Below are positions 8,460-16,435 of a DNA stretch of 64,000 nucleotides, one piece after another. A program made the position numbers and the translations under genes. Each line of letters starts with the position of its first letter. Positions within the stretch are counted from its first letter, which is position 1. The stretch is from Pseudomonadota bacterium (GTDB taxonomy: Bacteria; Pseudomonadota; Alphaproteobacteria; Sphingomonadales; Sphingomonadaceae): positions 62,001-126,000 of the forward strand of contig JAEXAY010000005.1 in NCBI GenBank assembly GCA_023457895.1. Direction: 5' to 3'. The notes below the pieces were generated by a model. It was not told the origin of the DNA. It saw nothing but the letters and a program-made list of their open reading frames with translations, and made no database searches.

Positions 8460-8558
8460 GCCTCTTTAACGCGGTGGGCGTTCGTATCCCTCAAAAATTT
8501 TTCGAGGGTTATAGAGGGAATATCCGTATAGGCAGTTGATCAAGGGGACCAAGTACGC
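8460..8558. promoter_or_regulatory. Divergent control region of the copper cassette
   Basis: Ninety-nine bases separate the copB operon (leftward) from the sensor/sigma/copA operon (rightward). They contain a near-perfect dyad CCCTC-AAAAATTTTT-C-GAGGG (8488-8508), and GAGGG recurs 11 bases further on. AAGGGGA precedes the rightward start at 8559. It is the likely site for the cassette's own ECF sigma factor and possibly for a copper repressor; the exact promoter elements cannot be assigned by eye. Confidence 0.45.
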
Positions 8559-8843
8559 ATGACCGACTTCGCTCAAATGGACCGTGCTCTGCAACGGTTA
8601 AAGGCCGCAACCGAACCCGAGTTGCCGGAAGGCTTCATGGACGGCGTCTGGATGCGCGCGGGCGAGCTCGAACAAGTTAGCGCGACGCGCACGCGGCTGG
8701 CCATGTATTTGGCAATGGCTTTCATCGGGCTGGGAGCGGGATTTGGCACGACGCAATCAACTGCACGTGCCGAACAAGTCAGCTATCAACTGGCTGAGGG
8801 CGTTGATCTTTCGCCCGCTGCCCTGCTGCACATCCAGCCGTGA
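8559..8843 (+). CDS. Short membrane anti-sigma factor, CnrY-like position
   Basis: A 94-residue protein with a soluble N-terminal half (about 1-45), one membrane helix (LAMYLAMAFIGLGAGFG, about 47-63) and a short periplasmic tail. Its length, topology and place directly before a CnrX-like sensor and an ECF sigma gene match CnrY, the anti-sigma factor of the Cupriavidus cnrYXH nickel/cobalt system. Sequence similarity to CnrY itself is weak by eye, so the role is mainly inferred from context. The expected action is to hold the sigma factor at the membrane until the sensor binds metal. Its stop codon overlaps the GTG start of the sensor gene, indicating translational coupling. Confidence 0.65.
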   Translation: MTDFAQMDRALQRLKAATEPELPEGFMDGVWMRAGELEQVSATRTRLAMYLAMAFIGLGAGFGTTQSTARAEQVSYQLAEGVDLSPAALLHIQP

Positions 8844-9280
8844 AATTAAGTATTTTTCAGATTGTACTTGCTGCCCTGCTGGCCGTGGCCGCAGGCTGTA
8901 TCGGGGCGTTCGCCGCTGGGCAATGGCGCGAGGCATCGCATGCCAGGTCGTTGCATGATTTTGTCCATGAGGAACTCGACCTCGATGCATCCCAGAACAG
9001 GAAACTCGATCAGCTCGAGGCCCGGTTTGCTGTTCGGCGTCAGGAGCTGGACCTGTCTTTGAGAGCCGCCAACGCAAGGCTCGCCGTCGCGATGGACGAG
9101 GAGCATGAATACGGGCCAAAGGTAGCCGCGGCCATCGATGACGTGCACGGACGCATGGGCGATCTGCAAAAGGCGACAGTCGAGCACGTATTTGCAATGC
9201 GCGACCTGCTCGATCAGCAGCAGCGGGTGCGCTTCGACCGTCAGGTCGCAGCCTCGCTCACACGCGACCCTGGCGAATGA
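8840..9280 (+). CDS. cnrX: CnrX-like periplasmic metal sensor
   Basis: A 146-residue protein with an N-terminal membrane anchor (about 5-27) and a helical periplasmic domain. It resembles CnrX closely: LHDFVHEEL, RAANARLA, GDLQKATVEHVFAMRD and the DLLDQQQRVRFDR end all have counterparts. The five side chains that bind Ni/Co in CnrX (His42, His46, Glu63, His119, Met123) correspond to His39, His43, Glu60, His116 and Met120 here, with a constant offset of three. It should sense a divalent metal in the periplasm and signal through the small membrane protein encoded upstream to the sigma factor encoded seven bases downstream. In this cassette the effector may be copper rather than nickel or cobalt; that is inference. 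Confidence 0.85.
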   Translation: MKLSIFQIVLAALLAVAAGCIGAFAAGQWREASHARSLHDFVHEELDLDASQNRKLDQLEARFAVRRQELDLSLRAANARLAVAMDEEHEYGPKVAAAIDDVHGRMGDLQKATVEHVFAMRDLLDQQQRVRFDRQVAASLTRDPGE

Positions 9281-9286
9281 GATGAC

Positions 9287-9847
9287 GTGAAGGGGCGGGA
9301 CGACACACCTGAAGCGTCATTGGTCGAAAGGGTGATCGCAGGCGACAAGGTGGCTTTCGGCAGGCTTGTCGAACCTCATCTGCCCCGCCTGCTCGGGTTG
9401 GCCCGGCGGATGCTCCCGTTTGCCGACGAGGCTGAAGATGCGCTGCAGAACGCCTTGGCATCGGTGTGGATCGCGCGGGCCGGACTCGATCCGCAGCAGC
9501 CGGTCGCGGCCTTTCTCACCACCGTCACGCTCAACAAGTGTCGTGACCGGCTGCGGCGCCTCAAGGTCGCACGTCTGCTGAGGTTTACGGCGCTCGATTC
9601 CGATGTACCTGTTGCCGCCGACCAACCCGCCCCGGATACAGAAATTGCCGACCGACAAATGCTTGCTCATGTAATCCGCACGATAGATCGTTTACCGCTT
9701 CGTCTTCGCGAGGCGCTGGTCCTCGTCGCCATTGAGGGTCGGAGCCACCGCGAGGTTGCCGATTTGCTCGGATTGACTGAAAAGGCGGTTGAAACACGCG
9801 TATACCGGGCGCGCCAGCGACTGCGCGAGAGAATCGATTTTCTTTGA
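9287..9847 (+). CDS. ECF RNA polymerase sigma factor (CnrH-like)
   Basis: A 186-residue sigma-70 family protein of extracytoplasmic-function type, from a GTG start. Region 2 runs from LVERVIAGDKVAFGRLVEPHLPRLL through DEAEDALQNALASVWI (about 12-65). Region 4 is at about 130-183, with IDRLPLRLREALVLVAIEGRSHREVADLLGL and the recognition helix TEKAVETRVYRARQRLRE. Length and gene order match CnrH. It probably activates its own operon and the divergent copB operon. The gene lies directly upstream of copA, with 32 bases between its stop and the chosen copA start. Confidence 0.92.
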   Translation: MKGRDDTPEASLVERVIAGDKVAFGRLVEPHLPRLLGLARRMLPFADEAEDALQNALASVWIARAGLDPQQPVAAFLTTVTLNKCRDRLRRLKVARLLRFTALDSDVPVAADQPAPDTEIADRQMLAHVIRTIDRLPLRLREALVLVAIEGRSHREVADLLGLTEKAVETRVYRARQRLRERIDFL

Positions 9848-9879
9848 GGGGTGGGCGCGATCGCAGCGTAAACAGACGC

Positions 9880-11727
9880 ATGAGCACATCTCTTATGGTC
9901 GACAAAGTCGCTATCAACCGCAGACGTTTTCTCACTGCCAGCGCCGGAGCAGCCGGCCTGCTCGGTCTTGGGCATGCTGTGCCGGCCTGGGCGCGCGGCG
10001 GAGACCTTCATGGCGGTGCCATCCGACCAGGTTTCGACGAAGTGTCGGGCCGCGACATCGCCTTGACGATTGGCGAAGGGCCGCGCACCGTTCAGGGACG
10101 CCGCGGGCACGCGATTGCCGTCAACGGCAGCGTGCCGGGTCCGCTGGTGCGCCTGCGTGAAGGTCAGCCGGTTCGGCTCACCGTCACGAACACGCTTGAT
10201 GAAGACAGCTCCATTCACTGGCACGGTCTACTTTTGCCGTTCCAGTTCGACGGCGTTCCTGGTGTGAGCTTCCCCGGCATCAGACCGGGGGAAACCTTCG
10301 TTTATGACATCCCCGCGCTGCGACAGTCTGGCACCTACTGGTGGCACAGCCATTCTGGCCTGCAGGAACAGGCTGGGCACTATGGCCCGATCGTGGTCGA
10401 ACCTGCTGGCGCGGATCCGGTCCGTGCCGACCGCGACTACGTGCTGCTGCTGAGCGATTTCACCCCGCTCCACCCGCACACGATCATGAACAAGCTGAAG
10501 AAGGGCGAAGGCTACTTCAACTACCAGCAAAACACTTGGACCGACGACTATCCGCTGTCGGGCCAGGACCGGCGGATGTGGGCGCGCATGCGCATGATGG
10601 CCACGGACATCCTTGATGTGACCGGGTCCACCTACACCTATCTCGCAAATGGACGCGGGCCGGAAGAAGGGCTGGAGTTCCTGTTCAATCCCGGCGAGCG
10701 GGTGCGGCTGCGCATCATCAACGGCAGCGCGATGACCTTCTTCAACGTCCGCATTCCCGGCGTGAAGTTCTGGGTCGTCGGTGCCGACGGCCAGAACGTG
10801 CGCCCGGTCGAGGTCGAGGAATTTCAGATCGGCACGGCGGAGACCTACGACATCGTCGTCGAGCCAACAGGCGAAGCCCGGACGATCGTGGCCGAAAGCA
10901 TGGACCGCTCAGGCATGGCGGTGGCGACGCTGGCCTCGCGGCCCGGCGCGCGTGCTGCAGTCCCGGCACTACGCGACCCGCCTCTCCTAACCATGGCAGA
11001 CATGGGCATGGACCACGGGTCCGGCGGGATGAACCACAGTGGTGGCGACATGGCCGGGATGGATCATTCGTCCATGGGCCATGACATGCCAGCACAAGGT
11101 GCGACTGCCGAGCCGATGGGCGGAATGGAAATGGGCGGCATGAACATGCGCGACACGTCCAAGCTGCCGCCCGACGTAAAGGTCGGCCCCGGTATCGACA
11201 TGGTGTCGATGAACCCGGTCGACCGGATGGGGGACCCGGGCATTGGCCTCGATAAGGTTCCGCACAAGGTCCTGACCTACAGGGACCTGGTCGCGCTCGC
11301 ACCGAATGACGATTTGCGCCGTCCGTCGAGGCAGATGGAAATCCATCTTACCGGCAACATGGAACGCTACATGTGGTCGTTCGACGGAAAGAAATTCAAT
11401 GCCGTAAGCGACGACCCCATTCGCTTCGCCTATAACGAGCGTGTCCGCGTGAAGCTCGTCAACGATACGATGATGGCGCACCCGATCCATTTGCACGGAC
11501 ATTTCTTCGAGCTGGTCAACGGCGCGCCTGCCGACCGCCAGCCGCAAAAGCACACGGTGATCGTGCAGCCTGGCGGCAGCGCGACCTTCGATCTCACCGC
11601 GGACGAGGAGGGCGACTGGGCCTTCCACTGTCACCTACTCTACCACATGCATTCGGGCATGTTCCAGATTGTGACAGTCGCGCCGCGGGGCAATGCGCCC
11701 GATGTGAATCGGGTGGGAGAAGACTGA
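9880..11727 (+). CDS. copA: Copper resistance multicopper oxidase CopA
   Basis: A periplasmic multicopper oxidase of the CopA/PcoA type, 615 residues from the ATG at 9880. A Tat signal (INRRRFLTASAGAAGLLGLG) precedes the mature protein. The copper-binding motifs are present: HWHG, WWHSHSG, HPIHLHGHFFEL and HCHLLYHMHSGMF. A Met-rich insert (MADMGMDHGSGG, MDHSSMGHDM, MGGMEMGGMNM) lies at about residues 370-420. It is expected to oxidise Cu(I) to Cu(II) and bind copper in the periplasm together with CopB. A TTG at 9844, overlapping the sigma stop, would add 12 residues before the Tat motif and cannot be excluded. The stop overlaps the next start (TGATG). Confidence 0.95.
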   Translation: MSTSLMVDKVAINRRRFLTASAGAAGLLGLGHAVPAWARGGDLHGGAIRPGFDEVSGRDIALTIGEGPRTVQGRRGHAIAVNGSVPGPLVRLREGQPVRLTVTNTLDEDSSIHWHGLLLPFQFDGVPGVSFPGIRPGETFVYDIPALRQSGTYWWHSHSGLQEQAGHYGPIVVEPAGADPVRADRDYVLLLSDFTPLHPHTIMNKLKKGEGYFNYQQNTWTDDYPLSGQDRRMWARMRMMATDILDVTGSTYTYLANGRGPEEGLEFLFNPGERVRLRIINGSAMTFFNVRIPGVKFWVVGADGQNVRPVEVEEFQIGTAETYDIVVEPTGEARTIVAESMDRSGMAVATLASRPGARAAVPALRDPPLLTMADMGMDHGSGGMNHSGGDMAGMDHSSMGHDMPAQGATAEPMGGMEMGGMNMRDTSKLPPDVKVGPGIDMVSMNPVDRMGDPGIGLDKVPHKVLTYRDLVALAPNDDLRRPSRQMEIHLTGNMERYMWSFDGKKFNAVSDDPIRFAYNERVRVKLVNDTMMAHPIHLHGHFFELVNGAPADRQPQKHTVIVQPGGSATFDLTADEEGDWAFHCHLLYHMHSGMFQIVTVAPRGNAPDVNRVGED

Positions 11728-12176
11728 TGCGCCTGATCGTCGCCATGCTCCTGGTGGGCACCGCCACCCCGGCCTTCGCGCAGGACCATTCCGGACACGC
11801 GATGCCCGCCGAGCAAGAACCTGCCCAGACCGAATGCGAAAGGGAGGCCGCACGCCACCGCGCGATGGGCCATCCGGTTCCCGCGGGGGCCTGTGCGCCT
11901 GTAACGCAACCGACAGATCCGGCCACTGGCAATGAATCCGACGGCCATGCTGGTATGGATCATTCGCAAATGGACCAAAGCCAGATGGAGGGAACCCGCC
12001 CTGAACCCGTGCCTGCAAAGACGAGCAGTTCGACCCGACGAGGCTCCCAGGGAACGCCCTCGACCGCGCCAGCACCGGTGCCGACTTCGACCGCTTCGCC
12101 CGCCACCGATCAGCACGCGGGACACGACATGTCGACCATGTCCGAAGAAGAAATGAAGGCAATGGGACACGACTGA
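11727..12176 (+). CDS. His/Met-rich periplasmic protein of the copper cassette
   Basis: A 149-residue secreted protein of low complexity: signal peptide ending AFAQ at about residue 19, then scattered metal-ligand clusters (DHSGHAM, GHAGMDHSQMDQSQM, DQHAGHDMSTM, KAMGHD at the C-terminus) in a Pro/Thr/Ser-rich chain. It has two cysteines (ECER and GACAP). It resembles the metal-binding N-terminal part of some CopB proteins, but has no barrel. It starts within the copA stop codon and overlaps the DUF411 gene start, so it belongs to the copA operon. A periplasmic copper-buffering or copper-donor role is inferred from composition and position; no named family was recognised. Confidence 0.7.
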   Translation: MRLIVAMLLVGTATPAFAQDHSGHAMPAEQEPAQTECEREAARHRAMGHPVPAGACAPVTQPTDPATGNESDGHAGMDHSQMDQSQMEGTRPEPVPAKTSSSTRRGSQGTPSTAPAPVPTSTASPATDQHAGHDMSTMSEEEMKAMGHD

Positions 12177-12646
12177 TGAACTCGAACAGGAATCCGAACC
12201 ATCGCCCGCTTCTCGCGATGCTCGGCACACTACTCCTTTCGGCCTGCACCGGCGCGGCTCAGGCGGCGACCTTCACGATGTTCCGTGATCCCGAGTGCGG
12301 TTGTTGCAAGGCCTGGGCGGCGCACGTTCAGCAGGGCGAGAAGCACGAGGTTGCGACGGTCGACCACCCCGACATGGCATCCGTGAAAGCGCAGCACGGC
12401 GTGCCCGATGACCTGCGTTCGTGCCATACCATGATTGCGGATGGTTACGTCATCGAGGGCCACGTGCCTGCTGCGGACATCGAGCGTCTGCTCTCGGAAA
12501 AACCCGGCTGGGTCCAGGGTCTCGCGGTCGCCGGTATGCCGCTTGGCTCGCCGGGCATGGAAGCCGGAGGAAGGGTGCAATCCTACCAGGTCGTCGCCTT
12601 CGGCAATGGCCGCCGCGAGGTTTTCGCATCCTATCCCGCCAAGTAA
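12176..12646 (+). CDS. DUF411 family metal-binding protein
   Basis: A 156-residue protein with a lipoprotein-like or Sec leader (LLLSACTGAAQAA) and the DUF411 core: DPECGCCKAWAAHV (CxCC motif, about residues 40-43), SCHTMIADGYVIEGHVPAADIERLL, and the GMPLGSPGME end. DUF411 proteins are found with copper- and metal-resistance genes and probably bind copper through the CxCC cysteines in the periplasm; a precise activity is not established. Its ATG overlaps the stop of the previous gene (TGATGA), so translation is coupled. Confidence 0.88.
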   Translation: MNSNRNPNHRPLLAMLGTLLLSACTGAAQAATFTMFRDPECGCCKAWAAHVQQGEKHEVATVDHPDMASVKAQHGVPDDLRSCHTMIADGYVIEGHVPAADIERLLSEKPGWVQGLAVAGMPLGSPGMEAGGRVQSYQVVAFGNGRREVFASYPAK

Positions 12647-12674
12647 TCAGTGATACTTAACAAGGAGAAATGCT

Positions 12675-12941
12675 GTGAAGAAGCCATTTGCATCGATCTT
12701 GGCCACCGCCCTTATCGCGACCCCCGCTTTCGCGAGCACTGAGGGATGCAAGATGCCCTGTTGCGAGAAGAACGCCGAAGGAAAGATGAAATGCTGCGAG
12801 GACATGGCGAAGAGCAAGGAAGGTCAGGCGCAAGGAGACCAGACTCATGGCAGTCAGGCAGATGGCCAGGCCGGAATGGATCATTCGAGGATGGATCACG
12901 GCTCCGGTAAGGAGGCCGCTCCCACCTCGCCCAAGGGATAA
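12675..12941 (+). CDS. Small Cys/Met/His-rich periplasmic protein
   Basis: An 88-residue product from a GTG start behind AAGGAGAA. A signal peptide ends at AFAS (about residue 21). The mature chain has two cysteine pairs in CKMPCC and MKCCED, then MDHSRMDH near the C-terminus. The composition suggests a small metal-binding buffer. No family was recognised. It sits in the copper operon between the DUF411 gene and the copper ATPase gene, 28 bases after the former and 141 bases before the latter. Confidence 0.7.
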   Translation: MKKPFASILATALIATPAFASTEGCKMPCCEKNAEGKMKCCEDMAKSKEGQAQGDQTHGSQADGQAGMDHSRMDHGSGKEAAPTSPKG

Positions 12942-13082
12942 AGATTGATCGGCCAACTGGCCGGAGTTGGGGCAGGTGATGAGCAACAGGACAGGAATGA
13001 TCCATCGTGGGACAGCGCCTATCCCTGTTGCCTATCATCAGCCATCGCCCCTTCCGCTCCCGACAGACGAAGGAAGCGATCC

Positions 13083-15443
13083 ATGAACTGTTGTGATACG
13101 CACCAGGCACACGATCCGATTGATGAAGGTAGTGCGACCGATCCCGTCTGCGGCATGAGCGTGACAATCTTGGACGCAGCACATGTCACCGTGCACAGCG
13201 GCGCGACCCATTACTTCTGCTCGGCGCGGTGCAAGGACAAGTTCGCAGCAAGTCCGGATCGCTATCTCTCCGGCGCGCATATCAAGCAGGTCGAGGAAGT
13301 TCCCGAAGGGACGATTTACACCTGTCCCATGCACCCAGAGATCCGCCGGCCAGGGCCGGGAAGCTGCCCCATCTGCGGCATGGCGCTGGAGCCCGAGACG
13401 GTCAGCCTCGAAGATAGCCCCGACCCCGAACTCGTCGACATGACGCGGCGCTTCTGGGTCAGCGCGATCTTCACCGTGCCACTGTTCATCTACGCGATGA
13501 GCGACATGATACCCGGGATCAGCTTCGACCGGCTGATTGAACCCGCGCGCGCCCAATGGGCGCAACTGGTGCTTGCAACCCCCGTGGTGCTGTGGGGCGG
13601 GTGGCCATTTTTCGTTCGGGCGTGGCAATCGCTCAAGACCCGCAACCTCAACATGTTCACGCTGATCGGCTTCGGCGTAGCGATCGCGTTCCTGTTCAGC
13701 CTCGTCGCTACGCTCGTGCCCGACATATTCCCACCCGCCTTCCGCGATCACTCGGGCCGCGTCGGCGTCTATTACGAGGCGGCTGCCGTCATCACGACGC
13801 TGGTGCTGCTTGGCCAGGTGCTCGAACTGAAGGCTCGCGGCTCGACGTCGAGCGCCCTGCGTGCGCTCCTTGAACTCGCGCCGCCCACCGCGGTCAAGAT
13901 CTTCGGAAGCGGCGAGGAACGCGAAGTGTCGCTCGACCTATTGGCGAGCGGTGACCTGCTCCGCGTCCGCCCGGGTGACAAGGTACCGGTCGATGGCGAG
14001 GTGACCGAGGGCGCGAGCACTATCGACGAGTCCATGATCAGCGGCGAACCATTGCCAGTTTCCAAGAAGGTCGGCGACCGGGTGATCGGCGGAACGGTCA
14101 ACCAGACGGGCGGCTTTGTGATGCGCGCGGGCGCAGTCGGCAAGGACACGATGCTGTCCAAGATCGTACAGATGGTCGCTGAGGCTCAGCGCAGCCGCGC
14201 ACCGATCCAGCGCCTGGCCGATCAGGTCGCGGCCTGGTTCGTCCCCGCGGTGATCGTGATCGCGGTCGTCACGTTCATCGTCTGGGCAATCTGGGGGCCA
14301 TTTCCCGCGCTTGCCTTCGCGCTGGTCAATGCGATCGCGGTTCTCATCATTGCCTGCCCCTGCGCGCTCGGCCTCGCAACGCCGATGTCGATCATGACCG
14401 GCACCGGCAAGGGCGCCCAGCATGGCATCCTCATCCGCAACGCCGAGGCGCTCGAAACACTTGAAAAGATCGACACTCTGGTTGTCGACAAGACCGGCAC
14501 GCTAACCATGGGCAAACCCGATCTGGTAGCGGTGACCCCGCGCGATGGCATCGACGAGACCACGTTCCTCTCAGCCGTCGCCGCAGTCGAAGCCGGAAGC
14601 GAACATCCTCTCGCCCATGCTATCGTGGAAGGCGCCAAGGCGCGAGGTGTGACCTTCGAGCCTGCCTCGGATCTCTCGTCTACCACCGGTGAGGGTGTCG
14701 AGGCGCGCGTCGGATCGCAGAAGGTCGCTATCGGCAACGAGAAACTGATGCAGCGGTTCGGCATCCAGGATGCTGCATGGTTCGCGTCCGCAGAGACGGG
14801 CCGCTCGCGGGGGCAGACGGTGATGTTCGTCGCCATCGATAGTGCACCTGCGGGTCTGATAGCAGTCGCCGACCCGATCAAGCCGACCAGTGCGGGGGCC
14901 GTCCGGGCGCTGCACAAGCGCGGGATCGAAGTGGTGATGTTGACCGGCGATAGCCGCGCTACCGCCGAAGCCGTAGCCCGCCAGCTCGGTATCGACGAGG
15001 TCGAGGCAAACGTCTCCCCCGAGGATAAGCATCGCAAGGTCGAGGCGCTCAAGGCCTCAGGCAAGCGCGTTGCGATGGCAGGAGACGGCATCAACGACGC
15101 GCCCGCACTGGCGGCTGCGGATGTGGGCATTGCGATGGGAACCGGCACCGACGTGGCGATCGAAAGCGCCGGTGTCACTTTGGTCCGCGGCGACCTCACC
15201 GGTGTGCTCCAGGCCATCGTGCTTTCGCGGGCTACCATGCGTAACATCCGGCAGAACCTTGTTTTTGCGTTCGGTTACAACGCACTCGGCATCCCCGTGG
15301 CAGCGGGCGTCCTCTTTCCGGCATTCGGCCTGCTACTCAATCCTATGATCGCGGCTGCGGCAATGAGCCTTTCGTCGGTTTCGGTCATCGCGAATTCGTT
15401 GCGGCTGCGTGGGCTGAACCTTCCAACACTGGAAAACGCTTAG
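13083..15443 (+). CDS. Copper-translocating P1B-type ATPase
   Basis: A 786-residue copper efflux ATPase of the inner membrane. The N-terminus lacks a classic HMA domain. Instead it carries a YHS-like domain (DPVCGMSV to FCSARCKDKF, about 20-55) and a heavy-metal-binding domain (YTCPMHPEI and CPICGMAL, about 78-100). The core shows the metal-site CPC (Cys425, Cys427), the phosphorylation site DKTGT (Asp469), the SEHPLAHAI nucleotide site and GDGINDAP at about 667. This is the CopB/CopA-like subgroup often found with multicopper oxidases. The open frame extends upstream to 12945, but GAAGGAAG just before the ATG at 13083 and the family N-terminus support the later start. Confidence 0.94.
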   Translation: MNCCDTHQAHDPIDEGSATDPVCGMSVTILDAAHVTVHSGATHYFCSARCKDKFAASPDRYLSGAHIKQVEEVPEGTIYTCPMHPEIRRPGPGSCPICGMALEPETVSLEDSPDPELVDMTRRFWVSAIFTVPLFIYAMSDMIPGISFDRLIEPARAQWAQLVLATPVVLWGGWPFFVRAWQSLKTRNLNMFTLIGFGVAIAFLFSLVATLVPDIFPPAFRDHSGRVGVYYEAAAVITTLVLLGQVLELKARGSTSSALRALLELAPPTAVKIFGSGEEREVSLDLLASGDLLRVRPGDKVPVDGEVTEGASTIDESMISGEPLPVSKKVGDRVIGGTVNQTGGFVMRAGAVGKDTMLSKIVQMVAEAQRSRAPIQRLADQVAAWFVPAVIVIAVVTFIVWAIWGPFPALAFALVNAIAVLIIACPCALGLATPMSIMTGTGKGAQHGILIRNAEALETLEKIDTLVVDKTGTLTMGKPDLVAVTPRDGIDETTFLSAVAAVEAGSEHPLAHAIVEGAKARGVTFEPASDLSSTTGEGVEARVGSQKVAIGNEKLMQRFGIQDAAWFASAETGRSRGQTVMFVAIDSAPAGLIAVADPIKPTSAGAVRALHKRGIEVVMLTGDSRATAEAVARQLGIDEVEANVSPEDKHRKVEALKASGKRVAMAGDGINDAPALAAADVGIAMGTGTDVAIESAGVTLVRGDLTGVLQAIVLSRATMRNIRQNLVFAFGYNALGIPVAAGVLFPAFGLLLNPMIAAAAMSLSSVSVIANSLRLRGLNLPTLENA

Positions 15444-15519
15444 AGCCTTCGGGAAACTTGCGCGTTTGTCAGGAGCTATTCGTTCCAACGCGATGACAGC
15501 TGAAAAACAGGAGGATTGA

Positions 15520-16149
15520 ATGGTCGAAGAACACAGCGTTGATCATCAGCAGCGACAGCATGACAGCGGAGGCAATTACTGGCGCTTCATGGCTATGGTG
15601 GCGACATCGACCGCGATCATGTTCGGCCTGATGTACTTGAACACCTATGAACTCGACCATGTGTTCTGGAGCGAGACGCGGTTCTGGATGACCTTCGTGA
15701 TGGGCGGTATGATGATGATCGTCATGCTGCTCTTCATGTGGGGCATGTACAAGGACAAGACGAAGAACTTCATCATCCTCGGCGTTGGCGCGCTGGTGTT
15801 CGCGGTGGCGCTGTGGCTGGTCCGCAGCCAGGCGACCGTCAACGACGAGGAGTGGATGTCGGCGATGATCCCGCACCACTCCCTCGCGGTCCTGACCAGT
15901 TCACGAGCCGAGATCACCGATCCGCGCGTTCGCAAACTCGCAGACTCGATTATCGAAGCGCAGGTCAAAGAGATCGCCGAGATGAAGTTGCTGATCGAAG
16001 ATATCGAACGGAACGGTGAGATGGGCGACGGCAAGCCACTCCCCGCGCGGACGACCAGTCTCACACCAGAGCTATTGCGGGAAGCCGAACAGGCGGTCGA
16101 GCGTCCTATCAGCCCGGAGGTGCGCGACGAGGTTACGATGGGCGAATAG
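15520..16149 (+). CDS. DUF305 family membrane protein
   Basis: A 209-residue protein with a His-rich cytoplasmic start and three hydrophobic helices (FMAMVATSTAIMFGLMY, WMTFVMGGMMMIVMLLFM, IILGVGALVFAVALWLV). These are followed by a DUF305 domain (DEEWMSAMIPHHSLAVLTSSRAEITDPRVRKLADSI, about 107-150). The MIPHH motif of this family is a likely metal site. DUF305 proteins commonly sit beside copper ATPases; their function is unproven. The start has a strong ribosome site (CAGGAGG) and lies 76 bases after the ATPase. It is the last gene of the island before the right attachment-like repeat. Confidence 0.85.
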   Translation: MVEEHSVDHQQRQHDSGGNYWRFMAMVATSTAIMFGLMYLNTYELDHVFWSETRFWMTFVMGGMMMIVMLLFMWGMYKDKTKNFIILGVGALVFAVALWLVRSQATVNDEEWMSAMIPHHSLAVLTSSRAEITDPRVRKLADSIIEAQVKEIAEMKLLIEDIERNGEMGDGKPLPARTTSLTPELLREAEQAVERPISPEVRDEVTMGE

Positions 16150-16163
16150 AGGCTCCCGGCGGA

Positions 16164-16204
16164 TTTATCCCGCAATTCACGGAAATGTGAATTTGCGGGA
16201 TAAA
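16164..16204. repeat. Inverted repeat after the DUF305 gene
   Basis: Perfect 12-bp arms (TTTATCCCGCAA and its complement), extended by a further TTCAC/GTGAA pairing with one bulge, enclose a six-base loop. The position 14 bases past the stop codon suggests a transcription terminator, although no T-run follows on the plus strand beyond the stem. Confidence 0.5.
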
Positions 16205-16325
16205 AACGTGCTCGGATGGCTGTGCGGAGATGGTTTGCGGATCGTTTTGCGAACTTCCATCGACGATGCCAAAGCTAGAAAATTGCGAGATCTGAGTCCT
16301 GAAAAAGGCATCGAACCAATGCATT

Positions 16326-16351
16326 AGACGGCTTTTGAGGGCCTTTTGAGG
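16326..16351 (+). repeat. Island end repeat, right copy
   Basis: AGACGGCTTTTGAGGGCC with TTTTGAGG following matches 4013-4037 in the same orientation; the last 13 bases are identical. It is a possible recombinase arm site. Confidence 0.45.
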
Positions 16352-16417
16352 GCTTTTTGGAGGTGGTCGAATTCCTAGCTATCTGATAAAATGTAGAAAA
16401 TTAGTTCGAATGTGATG

Positions 16418-16435
16418 CCTCTTCTGGCACCATTT
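16418..16435 (+). repeat. Right attachment-like repeat (remnant of tRNA-Leu 3' end)
   Basis: CCTCTTCTGGCACCATTT equals the left repeat at 3892-3910 minus one G. The similarity continues weakly on both sides (GTTCGA upstream, TTTCAC downstream). It does not fold into a tRNA, as expected for the displaced end of a target gene. Confidence 0.55.

Noticed and set aside
12945..13082. 46-residue N-terminal extension of the copper ATPase
   Set aside because: No family resemblance, and a good ribosome site precedes the ATG at 13083.
16400..16432. tRNA-like segment ending in CACCA
   Set aside because: Only the last part of a tRNA is recognisable and no cloverleaf can be drawn; read as an attachment-site remnant.
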